Assembly: GCF_900090045.1 (NCBI RefSeq)
Contig: NC_041782.1
Location: forward strand, 645,001-709,000
Length of the DNA: 64,000 nt
Reading direction: 5' to 3'
Origin: Plasmodium malariae
Taxonomy: Eukaryota; Apicomplexa; Aconoidasida; Haemosporida; Plasmodiidae
Shown: positions 1 through 11,979 of the stretch, one piece after another
Layout of the letters: the number at the start of each line of letters is the position of its first letter
Position numbering within the stretch: the stretch's first letter is position 1
Made by a program: the position numbers and the translations under genes
The notes under the pieces: model-generated
Seen by the model: only the letters and a program-made list of their open reading frames with translations
Database searches by the model: none
What the model was told of the DNA's origin: nothing

Positions 1-934
1 ATATATATGTACACATACACATACATATATATGTACACATACACATACATATGAGAAATATATTTTTAACATAACGACCATACAATTATGTGGAAGCGTG
101 GAAGAATAATTATGCAGCGTTAAAAGAGAGCTCTATTTGCCTCTTTTTCACTTTAACTTCTCTTCTTTGATTACTTTTTTTACAAAGTTAACGTAACCAC
201 ATAATAATAAATGAAATTTGTATATTATAACTGTAACATAACAGCTGGATGTCGTGCCATAATAAATTATAATCGTCATAATAGGAAAATAAAAACTTTA
301 ACATATATAGATCGAAAAAAAAAAAAAATTATTATTACGTGCTACACGTGTTATACACACAACGTCTATGTTCCGTAACGCGTAGAAATAAGTAAATATA
401 AATACATGCCTCCACAATCATAAACAAACATATATGCATATTTATTTCTATACATAAAACACCTCTTCCTTAGTAGCTACGAAACGCCGTGTATTACTGG
501 GCAAGAAAAAGGTGTATGTAACTAGGCCACTTGAGTAACTTAACTATATGTTGTTCCATTTTGCTATAATATTGCCACAGTTATTTGGGTGAGTTTCCCC
601 CCTTATATTGTACATATACTAACACATAACACAATACATAATAACATACCATATCATATTATTACTCTGCATTATTATTACTGTCCACACTCTTTCATTT
701 TGGGTCTAAGGAATTTACGCTTAATTCTGTAACTACACACCCCTTCATTATTTATATGACATCCATTTCTTTGTACTTTTTTATATTTTTTTAAAATGCA
801 CACATATGTAAAGTTTAACACTCACACATATATATATAAATGTATATTATGCGTATATGCAAAATTACGAAGAAAGAGATAATTTATTTTCACATATATA
901 TATTAAATACTCGTTTATAGGAAAACAAACCGAT

Positions 935-969
<35 letters not shown>

Positions 970-1309
970 CCATATAATTTTATCTATTACATTCTTTTTT
1001 ATATGACATTGTTCATATCCAATGTACAACTTATACCTCTTAATCAATAATCGTCTAAATTATAAAAATATGAATGCACAAAAGATTACTTATACAGTTA
1101 TACATCATTAATGCAACAACAAAAAAAAAATAATAAATAATAATAAATATAAAATAAATATAAAATAAAGCAGAAAATGGTATATTGTAAAATGCAGGTA
1201 GCACATTGTAAATGGCAAACGCAATATGCCAAATGTGCAGGTGTGAAAAAACGTAAAATTGGATACATATATTGTAGGGGTACAACAATATATACAAATG
1301 TTTACCTAC

Positions 1310-1435
1310 ACAAATGAACGGATGGACGAATGGACAAATGGACAAATGGACGAACGGATAAATGGACGAACGGACAAATGGACGAACGGGCAAATGGACG
1401 AATGGACAATTGGACGAACGGACAAATGGACATAT
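1310..1435. repeat. Tandem repeat, ~12-bp unit (aatggacgaacg / aatggacaaatg)
   Basis: Roughly ten imperfect copies of a GGAC-containing 12-mer. It is open in several frames but has no coding character outside the repeat. Confidence 0.85.
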
Positions 1436-1962
1436 TATATAAATAAAATGTCAACAAAAGCATCAGTATGGATGTATTAATTTTTAAGTAAATACAACTT
1501 AATTTGGAGAAATTTGAAGTTTACAGGTTTTTTGTTTTTTTTGTGAACGAATTACAAGAATCGTTCGACTCTTTTTTGAGATTTTCCTCTTTTCCTTTTT
1601 TCCCCTTCTTTTTTTCATATTCACTTTATTCCTTTTTTACATTACTCTCATTTAACTCAATTTTCTTTTTTACTTCTTTTTTGCTTCTTTTTTGCTTCTT
1701 TTTTGCTTCTTTTTTGCTTCATTTATTATTCATTATTCATTATTTTTTATTTTTTTATTTTTTTTCTTTTTTATTTTTCCTTTTTCCGTTTTTCTTTTTT
1801 TTTCCTTTTTCCTATTTTCTTTTTTTTTCTTCTTTTTTTTTTTCTTGTATTTTTCCTTTTTTCCTTTCTCCCTTTGGAGTGTGTGCCATAAAGAGAAAAC
1901 CAGAACGAAAACGAAAAATAATAAATATACAAAATGCAAAATAAGAAAGAAAAAATATAAAA

Positions 1963-2226
1963 TTAAATACAAAAAATAAATACAAAAATTAAATACAAAA
2001 AATAAATACAAAAAATAAATACAAAAAATAAATACAAAAAATAAATACAAAAGATAAATACAAAAGATAAATACAAAAAATAAATACACAAAATAAATAC
2101 AAAAAATAAATACAAAAGATAAATACAAAAGATAAATACAAAAAATAAATACACAAAATAAATACAAAAAATAAATACACAAAATAAATACACAAAATAA
2201 ATACACAAAATAAATACACAAAATTA
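1963..2226. repeat. Tandem repeat, 13-bp unit (aaataaatacaaa)
   Basis: About twenty copies with single-base variants (aaaaa/aaaga/acaca). The unit length is not a multiple of three, so all minus-strand frames stay open and read as Cys/Phe/Ile/Tyr repeats. These are artefacts, not genes. Confidence 0.9.
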
Positions 2227-2692
2227 AAAACGCACATTAAAATACACATTTAAACACACATTCAAACGCACAGTAAAACAAACAAAACACCCGAAATTTA
2301 TAATTTTTTAAAGCATCCTAATTTTTTAAGTACATTATATTTTTTTCGTGGTGTGTTTTATTTAAAAGAAAAATCTGTTATATGAAATATATATAAATAC
2401 CACTCATTCATATTTATGGGGTAACTTTATTTTTTTTTGCGTTCTTTTTTTTTATTTTTTTAATTTACATATCTGTACACATATATAAACGTAAATGTAT
2501 ATATATGTATACACATGAACGGGTATATACTTAAACATATGTACACATGAATGTGAATGTACGTAAATGTATATATATACATATGTGTATGTGTATGCAT
2601 ACTTAAGTGTACCTAAGGATGTGTATGTATATGTATTGTTGGCTTTTTTAAATTTATGTTTAATCATTTTTTTTTTAGAAGCATTCTATTAT

Positions 2693-2826
2693 ACACTATA
2701 CGTAATACACTATACGTAATACACTATACGTAATACACTATACGTAATACACTATACGTAATACACTATACGTAATACACTATACGTAATACGCTATACG
2801 TAATACACTATACGTAATACGATATA
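2693..2826. repeat. Tandem repeat, 14-bp unit (tacactatacgtaa)
   Basis: Nine near-identical copies of a 14-mer, one with cac changed to cgc. It lies about 130 bp upstream of the start codon of the DeSI-like gene, so in its promoter or 5' UTR. Confidence 0.9.
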
Positions 2827-2956
2827 CATGTATATATCATATGCGCCCATATATATACCCATACATACAATATACATATATGTACGTGCTTATAGCTACC
2901 CCTTTTCTTTTTTTTTTTTGTCCTAATTTATTAAAAAATAACGAAGTTACACATCA

Positions 2957-3944
2957 ATGAAGAAAAAAAATCGTGTAAATCATAGCAGCAGAGAATGTAT
3001 AAATAAAGCAGATAAACAAAACTTTATTGAGCAGGAAGAAAATGCAGAGGACAATAAAATACCTGACCCTGATTTTAACTCTAGCATGGTCTATTTAAAT
3101 ATATATGATTTGGATGCCGTTTCAAAAGTTGTTAATACTGTAGCTAGATCAGTAGGAGCAGGTGATATAACATGAAAAGCATCTATACATACGGACTTAT
3201 CGTATATATGTGCTTACGTGTTGTTCTTTTAACATCCTCCTTTTGGACCTTTTTTCTGTCCTTTTCAGAAATATTCTACTATTTTTCTAATTCTCTTCTA
3301 ACAATTTTTTAGCGCTTTTCTAACTACTTTGTAACGATTTTATAACATTTCCTTAATAATTTTATAACTGCTTTCTAACACTTTTCCAACTGATACCTTT
3401 TTTTTTTTTTTTTTTTTTTTTTTTTGTTAGGTGCCTTTCATGCTGGTGTAGAGGTATACGGATATGAATACTCTTTTGGGTATGTAGTAGGTTAAAAGGA
3501 AAGAAGATAAAAAGATTTTCAAAATGTACAAGTTTTGAATAATGTTGTAATACCACAGAGTTATAATACAACAACGCTAAGATGTTTTTTCTTTTTTTTT
3601 TTTTTCCTGAATAAAAAGTGCTTAAGGAGAAAATTATTTCTTGTTCATTTACACTGTTGTTATAATTGCTACACCCACATAAGACACATAATTTTTATTC
3701 CCTCCTATAGAAACTGTATGAGCAACCTTTTCTTTTTCTTTTTTTTTTTCGACAGATGGTGAAACTGGCGTAACAAAAACAAGCGCTCGCTATCATCCTT
3801 ATCATGTATACCGTGAAAGTATTCCTATGGTAATTTTTTTTTTTTTTTTTTTTTTTTTTTGCACTGTCAAAATTGATTATACATTGAAAAGTGCATTTGT
3901 GTATAGGTGCACGGATGGAAGCATATGCATATGTACACACACAA

Positions 3945-3978
<34 letters not shown>

Positions 3979-4964
3979 TTATATGTTTGTATGTATACAT
4001 AACCAATGTATAATTTTTTTTTGTAGGGGTAAAGATATTTTGAATAGGCGCTTCCAAACACATTCAACAGATGATATTCTCGTGTTACATACTCTTCCTT
4101 TCTATTTCTTACTTATTTTTTATGAATTTTCTTTTCTTTTCTATTTACTTTTTTTTTTTTTTTTTTTTTTTGATTAAGTAAAACTCCATTAACAAAGGAA
4201 GAAGTAGATCTACTGGTGGAAGTAATGAAACTGCAATGGATAGGAGATACCTATGATATATTATCCAGGTAAAGGCGCATAAGAAAAAAACTATTGTAAG
4301 AAATTTAAGCATATGGGGAATTTTAATTAAAAATAAAAAGAAATAATTAAATAAATAAATAAACCGCACACCAGAGTTAAATGTACAAATGTATGTACTC
4401 ATATGTACACATACGCATACATATGCACCTTTTCCTATTCTTAGAAATTGTTTAAATTATGCCGACTATTTCTGTAATTTGTTGGGTTAGCATACTAAAA
4501 ACATCAATCCATATATTGCACACATTTTTATGGAATTATTTAATGTACAGATGAAACATGTTCATTTTGTGTTTTTCTCATTTGTTCACCTTTTGCCCAT
4601 TTGTACATTCCTTATTTATTCCTTATTTATTCCTTTATTTATTCCTTATTTATTCATTTATTTTTTCCTTATTTATTCATTTATTTTTTCCTTTATTTTT
4701 TCCTTTTTTTTTAATTGCAAAATGTCTCTTCAGACGTCGGCAGCATACCCGACTGGGTAATGAGTTTACAAAAAAAAGTCACGTGGGTAAAGTCAAACTT
4801 AAATGTAGCAACTACCAAATTGAAGGTTTGGAACGAAAAGGAGCAAAGAAGTAGCATTCGAGTGTAGATATGTGTATGTATGTCGATATGCATATGTGCG
4901 CGGACATGTATATTTGTGCACGTATACGTATATGTATACGTATATGTATACGTATATGTACATG

Positions 4965-5014
<50 letters not shown>

Positions 5015-5210
5015 ACATATAATGTATAACTTTTTTCTTTTCAAAAAGGAACTGAACAAGGCAGCTGGAATACCGACTGTTATAAATTATATAAAGAAAA
5101 AGTACAATGAAAACAGTGATGATTACGAAGGGTAAAGAAATTCGTAATTCCTTTTTCTGCCTTTTATTATTATTATTATTATTATTTTTTTTTTTTTTTT
5201 TTTTTTTTTC

Positions 5211-5244
<34 letters not shown>

Positions 5245-5319
5245 AATCAGATTATACCACCTTTTCCCCCCTTATTTTGAATTGTTTATTGCAGATTTAA
5301 AGTTACTGTGAAATCATAG
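2957..5319 (+). CDS. DeSI/PPPDE-family thiol peptidase, 8 exons
   Basis: Putative deSUMOylase/deubiquitinase-type cysteine peptidase of the PPPDE (DESI2-like) fold. Exons: 2957-3161, 3431-3490, 3756-3829, 4179-4268, 4445-4485, 4734-4825, 5049-5131 and 5295-5319, all bounded by GT..AG. After a polar N-terminus of about 45 residues comes VYLNIYDLD, then GAFHAGVEVYG with the catalytic His, YSFGY, a helix TKEEVDLLVEV, and SRNCLNYADYFC with the catalytic Cys, followed by IPDWV. This is the order seen in human DESI2. Total length is about 222 residues. Joining exons 3 and 4 at the only visible GT/AG pair puts one extra base in frame (ATG then TAA), while family alignment expects Met-Gly-Lys there; all other junctions are in phase. 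The last exon codes only seven residues. The family call is firm from the two catalytic motifs; the substrate is unknown. Confidence 0.85.
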
Positions 5320-5765
5320 TATTTTAAATTTTTTAATAATTCTTAAAAAAAAAAAGAAAATAATAAAAACAAAAAAAAAAAACAATATTTATTTTTTTTT
5401 TTTTATTAATATTTTCTTTTTTTTTTTATAATTTTTTTTTTTTTTTTTTATAATTTTTTTTGGTGCGAATTTTTATTTGTTCTGCTAATACTATTATTTT
5501 AATCCGAGAATTTTACAATTTATAAAGAATAAATGTAGATGATACATATATTTATGTAAAAACCATGTACACATACACTTTTAAATCATTGATTTTTTAA
5601 TTATTATTTTGTGTGTTGTATACATTATACATATTTTCCTTTAATATATTTTAGCTCCTTGTTTTTTTTCTTGTCCAAAAATATATGCATTACGTATACA
5701 CGGTAAATGATTATACATACGTACATATATATGTACACAATCTGTGTACACATTATATATACGAA

Positions 5766-5809
<44 letters not shown>

Positions 5810-6154
5810 TTACATACACCCTTATACATTTATACATCTTTTAGTTTTTTTTTCTTTTTTTTATACATTAACTCATGTATGTTTTTATAAAAAAAAAAAA
5901 AAAAAAAAACATAAAATTGTTGTTTATTTTTTACGTGAACGTTTATTGTATTTTAAAAAATAATATGACGATAAAACTGAAAATTAAAAATGATTCGAAA
6001 AATTAAAAATATTTAAGCTATTTTTAAATACAGAAGAAGAGAAATGTAATGACAATCCTATATAAGCATATATGAATATGGTACAAAAAAAAAAATCAAC
6101 AAAAAAAGTATAATAAATGTGCTCTTTGCCAAATAGTCAAGAATATTTGGCCAA

Positions 6155-6191
<37 letters not shown>

Positions 6192-6646
6192 ATAAGAAGA
6201 TAGTATAATTCTTCGTATTAAATACTTTAAAAAGTTAAAAAAGAATTGAAAAAAATGTAATGAAAAAACGGGTACACAAAAAAGTACATAATATTTTATC
6301 TTTTTTAACAATTTATACATTTCTCACTTCAATAATGAAAAATAAATGGTGTACCTTACTCGTATGCACATATATATATATATGTATATATTTGTGTTCA
6401 AAAGATTTTAAAGCGCCTCTGTGAATATACAAAAATTGAAAAGCATAATTGTATCATTTATTTACCCCACTTTTAATGCATCATATATGTATGCATATAT
6501 GTATATATATATTTATATATATATATGTATAAACATTAGTCCCAGTTTATTAATACTCTTCACTTTTACGAATAATACAAGTATATAATTTACTATTATG
6601 TAGAAATCTTTGCAAATTAAATTACGTGAAATTAAGATATAAAAAA
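5320..6646. other. Intergenic region, no gene seen
   Basis: Spacer between two plus-strand genes. It contains long T and A homopolymers (5390-5460, 6158-6190) and (TA)n tracts at 5215-5235 and 5768-5805. Open frames are translations of these tracts. Confidence 0.7.
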
Positions 6647-7917
6647 ATGGCATTATTCCATTTTGTTAATTGTTCATTAACGGCCTTTGTTCCTTATTAT
6701 ATAATATATGATGGATTTAAGCTGTAAGAATTATTTAATAGACATACGTATAATTATGAAAAAAGAAACAAATATGAGCAAGCAATGTTAATAATATCAC
6801 TTAATTAAACACACAACCCTTGATTACTAACAGTTTGCGTGAACAAGCAATGTTAATAGTGTTATTGAAGCATCGTTAATAATAAAGTAGTGTTAATAAA
6901 GTAGTGTTAATAAATCAGTGTTAATAAATCAGTGTTAATAAAGTAGTGTTAATAAAGTAGTGTTAATAAAGTAGTGTTAATTAATCAGTGTTAATAAATC
7001 AGTGTTAATAAATCAGTGTTAATAAATCAGTGTTAATAAATCAGTGTTAATAAATCAGTGTTAATAAATCAGTGTTAATAAATCAGTGTTAATAAAGCAA
7101 TGATAAAAGAAATGATAAAAGAAATGTTTATAATAGTGTTTATTTAAGCAAAATGTTTAAATGTTAAGAATTTACATGAACAAGAAATGACAAAATTAGT
7201 TTTTGTTTAAGCATACCGTTTATGTGCTAAACATTTACATGAACAAGCAATATGAAAAATTATTTTTTTTTTTTTTAAGCACACATATTTTAAATGATAA
7301 AACTTCACATGAACAGGACATCAAAAAAAACGATAATTATTAAAATTTTTTTAAAATTAAGAAAACATATATTTGCAATTTTTAATAACATATAATATTA
7401 TATATACATATATATATAGCAATTTAACTGATAGCACAAGAAACGAATTCAAAACTAGCTCATACATATGACAACAATAAAATTGCGTTGAATTAAGATA
7501 TAAATAATATGCTTTATATATACATACACTATATATAGGTTAAAAATCACGTATAGTTAATTTTTTTTTTTTTTTTTTGGACATTTTATTAGGTCAAAAA
7601 ATGTAGGATCTACAAAATTGTTTTTTCTTGTTTGTTTTTACTATATCATATCTCAAATGTTAAAGGTTACACTTAATTGAGAACATTACGAAAAATGAAA
7701 ATTTTAAGGAAAACTTCCCAAGGATAATTTCATTATATATATAAATATATATATAAAAATAAATATAACCTCACACGTACATGAACATTTAATATACATG
7801 TTTGCAGCTGTTCGCCCTGGCATTCTTTTCAATAGGCCTCCTACAAAATATGAACCTTTTCAATGTACTCTTATCACAACATTGTACTTCTAAATATAGT
7901 TCATGTATGTGTGCGAG

Positions 7918-7966
<49 letters not shown>

Positions 7967-9589
7967 GCTTATACATGTACAACCATATACACATGTACAT
8001 GTGTTCTATAAATTCGCCGCAAATACCCTTTTAGATAATATTTCAAGAGTCGGCAAATATTATTGACCTAGCTGGAATATACTACGTCCTAGTGCATAAG
8101 TATAACTAAATATAAAAGAAAGAAAAATAATTAACAAAATAAAAGCTTTTGCGTATGAAAATATACTTATTTACGCGTATTTACGCTTAATTATACGTAT
8201 ATATACACACATATGTGCATGTGCACATGCAACCTAATCTCGTAGGCACACTAATACATTTAACTTAAAAGAGAGGATATTATCAGTAGGACTCAGTTGG
8301 GGATTTTATGAATCGATGGCCACGAATTTTTTCCCGTTTTTCATGGGTTACATAAATCTGAATGTACATTCTATTATTTCTCTTTTCTTTTTTTTGTTTT
8401 TTCAATTCATTTTTCCTCATTCAGTTTACTCTCTCTTGTTTTTTCAATTCATTTCTCCTCATTCAGTTTACTCTCGTTTTTGGAACTCGTTTTTCCTCAT
8501 TCAGCTTATTCTCGTTTTTGCAACTCGTTTTTTCTCATTCTGTTTTCCTTATTATGTTTTCCATATTTTTCCATTTTGTGTACATTATTTTTTTGTCAAA
8601 TTATCTTTAGGCGGAAAATCCATGGATTTCTCTTTGAAACATATCTATAGGTCCATATCAGCTAATACCTTTTTGGTTAGTCCTCCATATTTATTCCTAT
8701 ACATATTCATATGCATATGCTACGTACGTACATACATCTTGGTGTATGCTTGCATATTCGTATGTGTATACATATCTATCTATGCAATGGTATAAACGTT
8801 TCGCATGAACAGGTCAAAACCATTTTTGTGTATAACTCTTTTTATTTTATTCCCATTTCAGTTTTCCAATTTATCCAAAACCTGTTTATTATTTATATGG
8901 ATAAAAAATGTACAGAATAAAAAAAAAATTAATTTGGTTAATTTGCTTTTGATGTACTTTACTTTTATTTTGCCCCTCGCGAATAGGTAAACAAATAAAA
9001 AGAAGAGTGAAAAAAAAAAAAAAAAAAAAAAAATAAGTAAAATAATACAAAATTATGCAAAATTATGCAAAATTATGCAAAATTATGCAAAATTATGCAA
9101 AATTATGCAGAATAGTACAAAATAAAGGAATGACTTTTTTGTTCATATTCCCTTAACTTGTTATGCAATTAATGTACCACATCATTCAGCACATTTAAAA
9201 TGTGTAAAAAAAAAAAAAAAAAAAAAAATGCTAAATGTTAATTTTTTTCTTTTTTGTAAATTTTTTTTTTTATTCATATATTTTTTTTTTTAATGTTCAT
9301 CATTTTGTTCTTTTCTTTTTCGCATTTTCCCGTTTTCTCTTCAAGGATCATATTAATTCATGAGGATTTATTTGACTATAGAATGCTCCTTTATTTATTC
9401 CTGCAGCTCTTTGTTACTCTATTTTTGTCCTTTGCTACTAAGAGCATGCTGCATATGAAGTTAAGTAGCGTTGAACTGAGTAGAGAAAAGAGTATAGACA
9501 TTGATAATAATGATGATGTTGATAATGAAATGAATAAAGAACTAAAGAAAAAGAATAAAAAAAAAAGGAAAAGTTTAATTTACAGGTAA
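6647..9589 (+). CDS. TMEM147: TMEM147-family ER membrane protein, 8 exons
   Basis: Homologue of TMEM147, which in animals forms the BOS complex with nicalin and NOMO at the multipass translocon on the ER membrane. Exons: 6647-6723, 7593-7665, 7808-7864, 8035-8099, 8276-8346, 8611-8675, 8862-8986 and 9346-9589. All junctions are in phase, giving 258 residues. The N-terminus MALFHFVNCSLTAFVPYY matches the family start (MTLFHFGNC..), exons 2-3 give a helix ending SQMLK-LFALAFF, exon 4 gives ANIIDLAGIYYVLV, exon 5 LSVGLSWGFYESM, and exon 6 MDFSLKHIYRSISAN, each aligning to successive parts of the human protein. At least six hydrophobic segments are visible. The C-terminus adds an acidic then lysine-rich cytosolic tail not present in the human protein. 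Intron 1 (868 bp) holds a tandem array. An alternative end, splicing at the CAG/GTAAAC at 9586, cannot be excluded. Confidence 0.85.
6872..7100. repeat. Tandem repeat, 14-bp unit (taataaatcagtgt), in TMEM147 intron 1
   Basis: About sixteen copies of a 14-mer in two variants (aaatcag and aaagtag) that occur in blocks rather than at random, which suggests recent unequal exchange. It lies wholly inside intron 1. Confidence 0.9.
7920..7962. repeat. (TA)n microsatellite in TMEM147 intron 3
   Basis: About 21 uninterrupted TA units between exons 3 and 4 of the TMEM147 gene. Similar (TA)n tracts occur at 10193, 11925, 17340, 50788 and 63234. Confidence 0.9.
9044..9125. repeat. Tandem repeat, 10-bp unit (aaaattatgc), in TMEM147 intron 7
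   Basis: Seven or eight copies of a decamer immediately after an A-rich stretch in the last intron. Confidence 0.85.
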
Positions 9590-9876
9590 ACGGGAATTAA
9601 ATGATACAGCAAGTTTATGCAAAGTTTTATTTTGTACAAATCGTTAGAATTGCATTACACAGGTATGTACACGTACACATACGTATATACGTACATGTAT
9701 GCATATATATACATATATAAATACCCATATACATATACTTGCGTATGCACAGTTCTGTAGTCCAGAGGCATAATAATCATTAAAAGACGTATAATGATAA
9801 TTTTTTTTTTTTATTTTATTTTTATTTTATTTTTATTTTATTTTTATTTTTTTTTTTTTTTTTTTTTTTTTCCATT

Positions 9877-10182
9877 TTATTTATTTTTATTTAATTGCAC
9901 GTATTTGCAATTTTGTTGTGTAATTAGTGAATAGTCCCCGTAGTTGCATAGAATATATTCTGTTTCTTTTTTAGTTCGAATTCTTAAGTTCGTGTTAAAT
10001 TCGTTCTAAAAAGAGTAGAAAAAGGAAAGAGACGGAATGTGTAGCATTATGCGTGTGCCCATGTTTGTATGTGCCTATTTATGAACAAATACACACACAT
10101 AAAAGAACAAACGTATGAATGCGTTCATATATCTACATGTGCATATATTCGTATATACAATTATACATATATACTTATATAC

Positions 10183-10230
<48 letters not shown>

Positions 10231-11230
10231 CTGTCTGTGTTTAAGCTTTCGTTTGATTTAAATTCCACTCCCCTTGGGGATGTACGTATTTTAAATCTTT
10301 ACTTCTTGTGGAAGTAACTCCTTGACGCACTTTTTTGTTTTTGTTAGTAAGTCTCTATAATGAAAAACAGAAAATAAAAACAATGAGATATTATTTATAA
10401 ATTGATATACATACGTGTTTAACTTGGTGTACTTTTAAAAAAAAAAAAGAAAATTACGAGAATAAGGAAGCTTGCTTGACGGCATGTTCATAGCTGACTT
10501 CATCGTTATATTTTAAAGGAATGCCTTATGTTCATTTAACAAGGGAAGCATAAAAATAGTTTGTTTATTTGTTCGTTTGTTTATTTGTTCGTTTGTTTAT
10601 TTGTTCGTTTGTTTATTTGTTCGTTTGTTTATATGTTTATTTGTATATATGTATGTGTGTTTGTTCATTTGTTCGTTTGTTTGTTCATTTGTACGTTTGT
10701 TTCTTCACTCCTTTGTTCGCTCATGTGTTTGTTTTTAACTGACTATTCATATTTCTCGCATATAAATTATATTATGTAAATAACGACTTCACTAGCTTAG
10801 TCACTGGATCTAGGTATTTTGCCATACATACATTTTCAGTCATTGCAGATAAATATTATTCTGATTCTTATAAAGTTGCTTACATTCTTTTTTTCGTTTT
10901 TTTACTTATTTATATAACTATGACGGACTATTAACACATACTACTAAACATATGTCTAAACACTTATTTAATGTGCATTTATTATGCTTCAATTAGGACA
11001 TCAATATGTATATATATATATAGATATAGATAGATATATAACACCTCTCATACTGGAACGCATTTTTTCTTTTAATATGTACTTGAATCCTTTCAAGTAT
11101 TTACTAATTTTATTATTTTTTTTTTTTTTTATGTACCATCTAAATTTATTAGGACATAAGAAACGATAGAAGAATTATTGTTCATCCAGGCATTTAAAGA
11201 TTCACTTATTTCACTTGAGGATCCAGCCAT
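9877..11230 (-). CDS. Roadblock/LC7-type dynein light chain, 4 exons
   Basis: Small light chain of the cytoplasmic or axonemal dynein motor, expected to dimerise and bind dynein intermediate chain. Exons in transcript order: 11230-11137, 10524-10458, 10354-10303 and 10005-9877. All are GT..AG bounded and in phase, giving 113 residues. The fold is visible: an N-terminal helix (SEISESLNAWMNNN), the strand pair SIVSYVLINLDGIPLKY matching the roadblock GIIVVNTEGIPIK signature, a long second helix (HAVKQASLFSDLLTKTKK), LRIRTKK matching FLRIRTKK, and EYILCNYGDYSLITQQN matching the final strands. Intron 1 (612 bp) carries a tandem repeat, and intron 3 contains a (TA)n tract. The gene is convergent with TMEM147, about 290 bp apart. 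The gene is missed when single open frames are considered because no exon exceeds 43 codons. Family assignment is strong; which dynein it serves is unknown. Confidence 0.82.
10560..10705. repeat. Tandem repeat, ~16-bp unit (tttgttcgtttgttta), in dynein light chain intron 1
   Basis: Imperfect copies built from GTTT and GTTC tetramers. It lies entirely inside intron 1 of the roadblock gene. Confidence 0.85.
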
Positions 11231-11920
11231 TTTGTTTTATTTTATTTCATATGTTTTCCTTTATTACACTTCATTTATTTTGCTTTATTTTATTTACATT
11301 ACTTTGTTTATTTTATGTAAATTTTTTTTCTATATTTTTGTTCTTTTAAAAATATTGAAGGTTCTTACAAAATTAAAAATGAACAAGGGACACAAATATG
11401 TATGCTGACTTTCTGCGTAGTGTAGGGGGAAGAAGTGAAAAAGTTAAATGCACATATAGGTGCACGTTCATGTAGGTATAAGCAAATGCATACACATATA
11501 TACAAACATGCACACATATACAAACATGAACATATATACAAACATGCACACATATACAAACATGCACATATATATATATATGTATGTGTAATGCAGTTTA
11601 TTCTCAAAAAAAAAAATAAAAAAATAGTAATGTGTCATTTATAAAGATGAATATTTTTCACCAAAAAATAAAATAAAATAAAAAATACAAACGTGTGTTT
11701 ATAATCATGTTATAAGACCTGCAAATACGCTAACGCACATTTATGGAAAGGCTAAAAGTTAGCTGCGCATAAACAAACTAGTAATATTTCAATCAAATAA
11801 CACAGGAAAGAAGCGGTAAATATATATTCACATATATGACGAAATGATTAAGTGTAAAACACAAGGTATAGAGATTTTTCCAAAGGTGGCATAACAGCAT
11901 AAATGAGGTTTCTCTCTCTG

Positions 11921-11979
<59 letters not shown>

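Larger units (their letters stand above)
1..2956. other. Repeat-rich intergenic region
   Basis: No convincing gene was found on either strand. The open frames here are low-complexity products of polypyrimidine tracts and tandem repeats (listed separately). It ends as the upstream region of the DeSI-like gene at 2957. Confidence 0.7.

Noticed and set aside
1733..2249. Three overlapping minus-strand Cys/Phe/Ile/Tyr frames
   Set aside because: A 13-bp tandem repeat without stop codons keeps all frames open.
4027..4090. Possible extra exon in the DeSI-like gene (KDILNRRFQTHSTDDILV) after ttttgtag
   Set aside because: No phase joins it to exon 3 without a stop, and family alignment runs directly from exon 3 to exon 4.
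7799..7891. A start codon and alternative frame (MFAAVRPGILFNRPPTKYEP) that first looked like a TMEM147 segment and suggested a frameshift
   Set aside because: The true N-terminal exon was found at 6647 and the other frame of this exon aligns collinearly with the family, so no frameshift is needed.
9975..9990. Extra plus-strand terminal exon for TMEM147 after a CAG/GTAAAC at 9586
   Set aside because: It would add only a few residues and lies antisense inside the last dynein light chain exon. The stop at 9587 is simpler.
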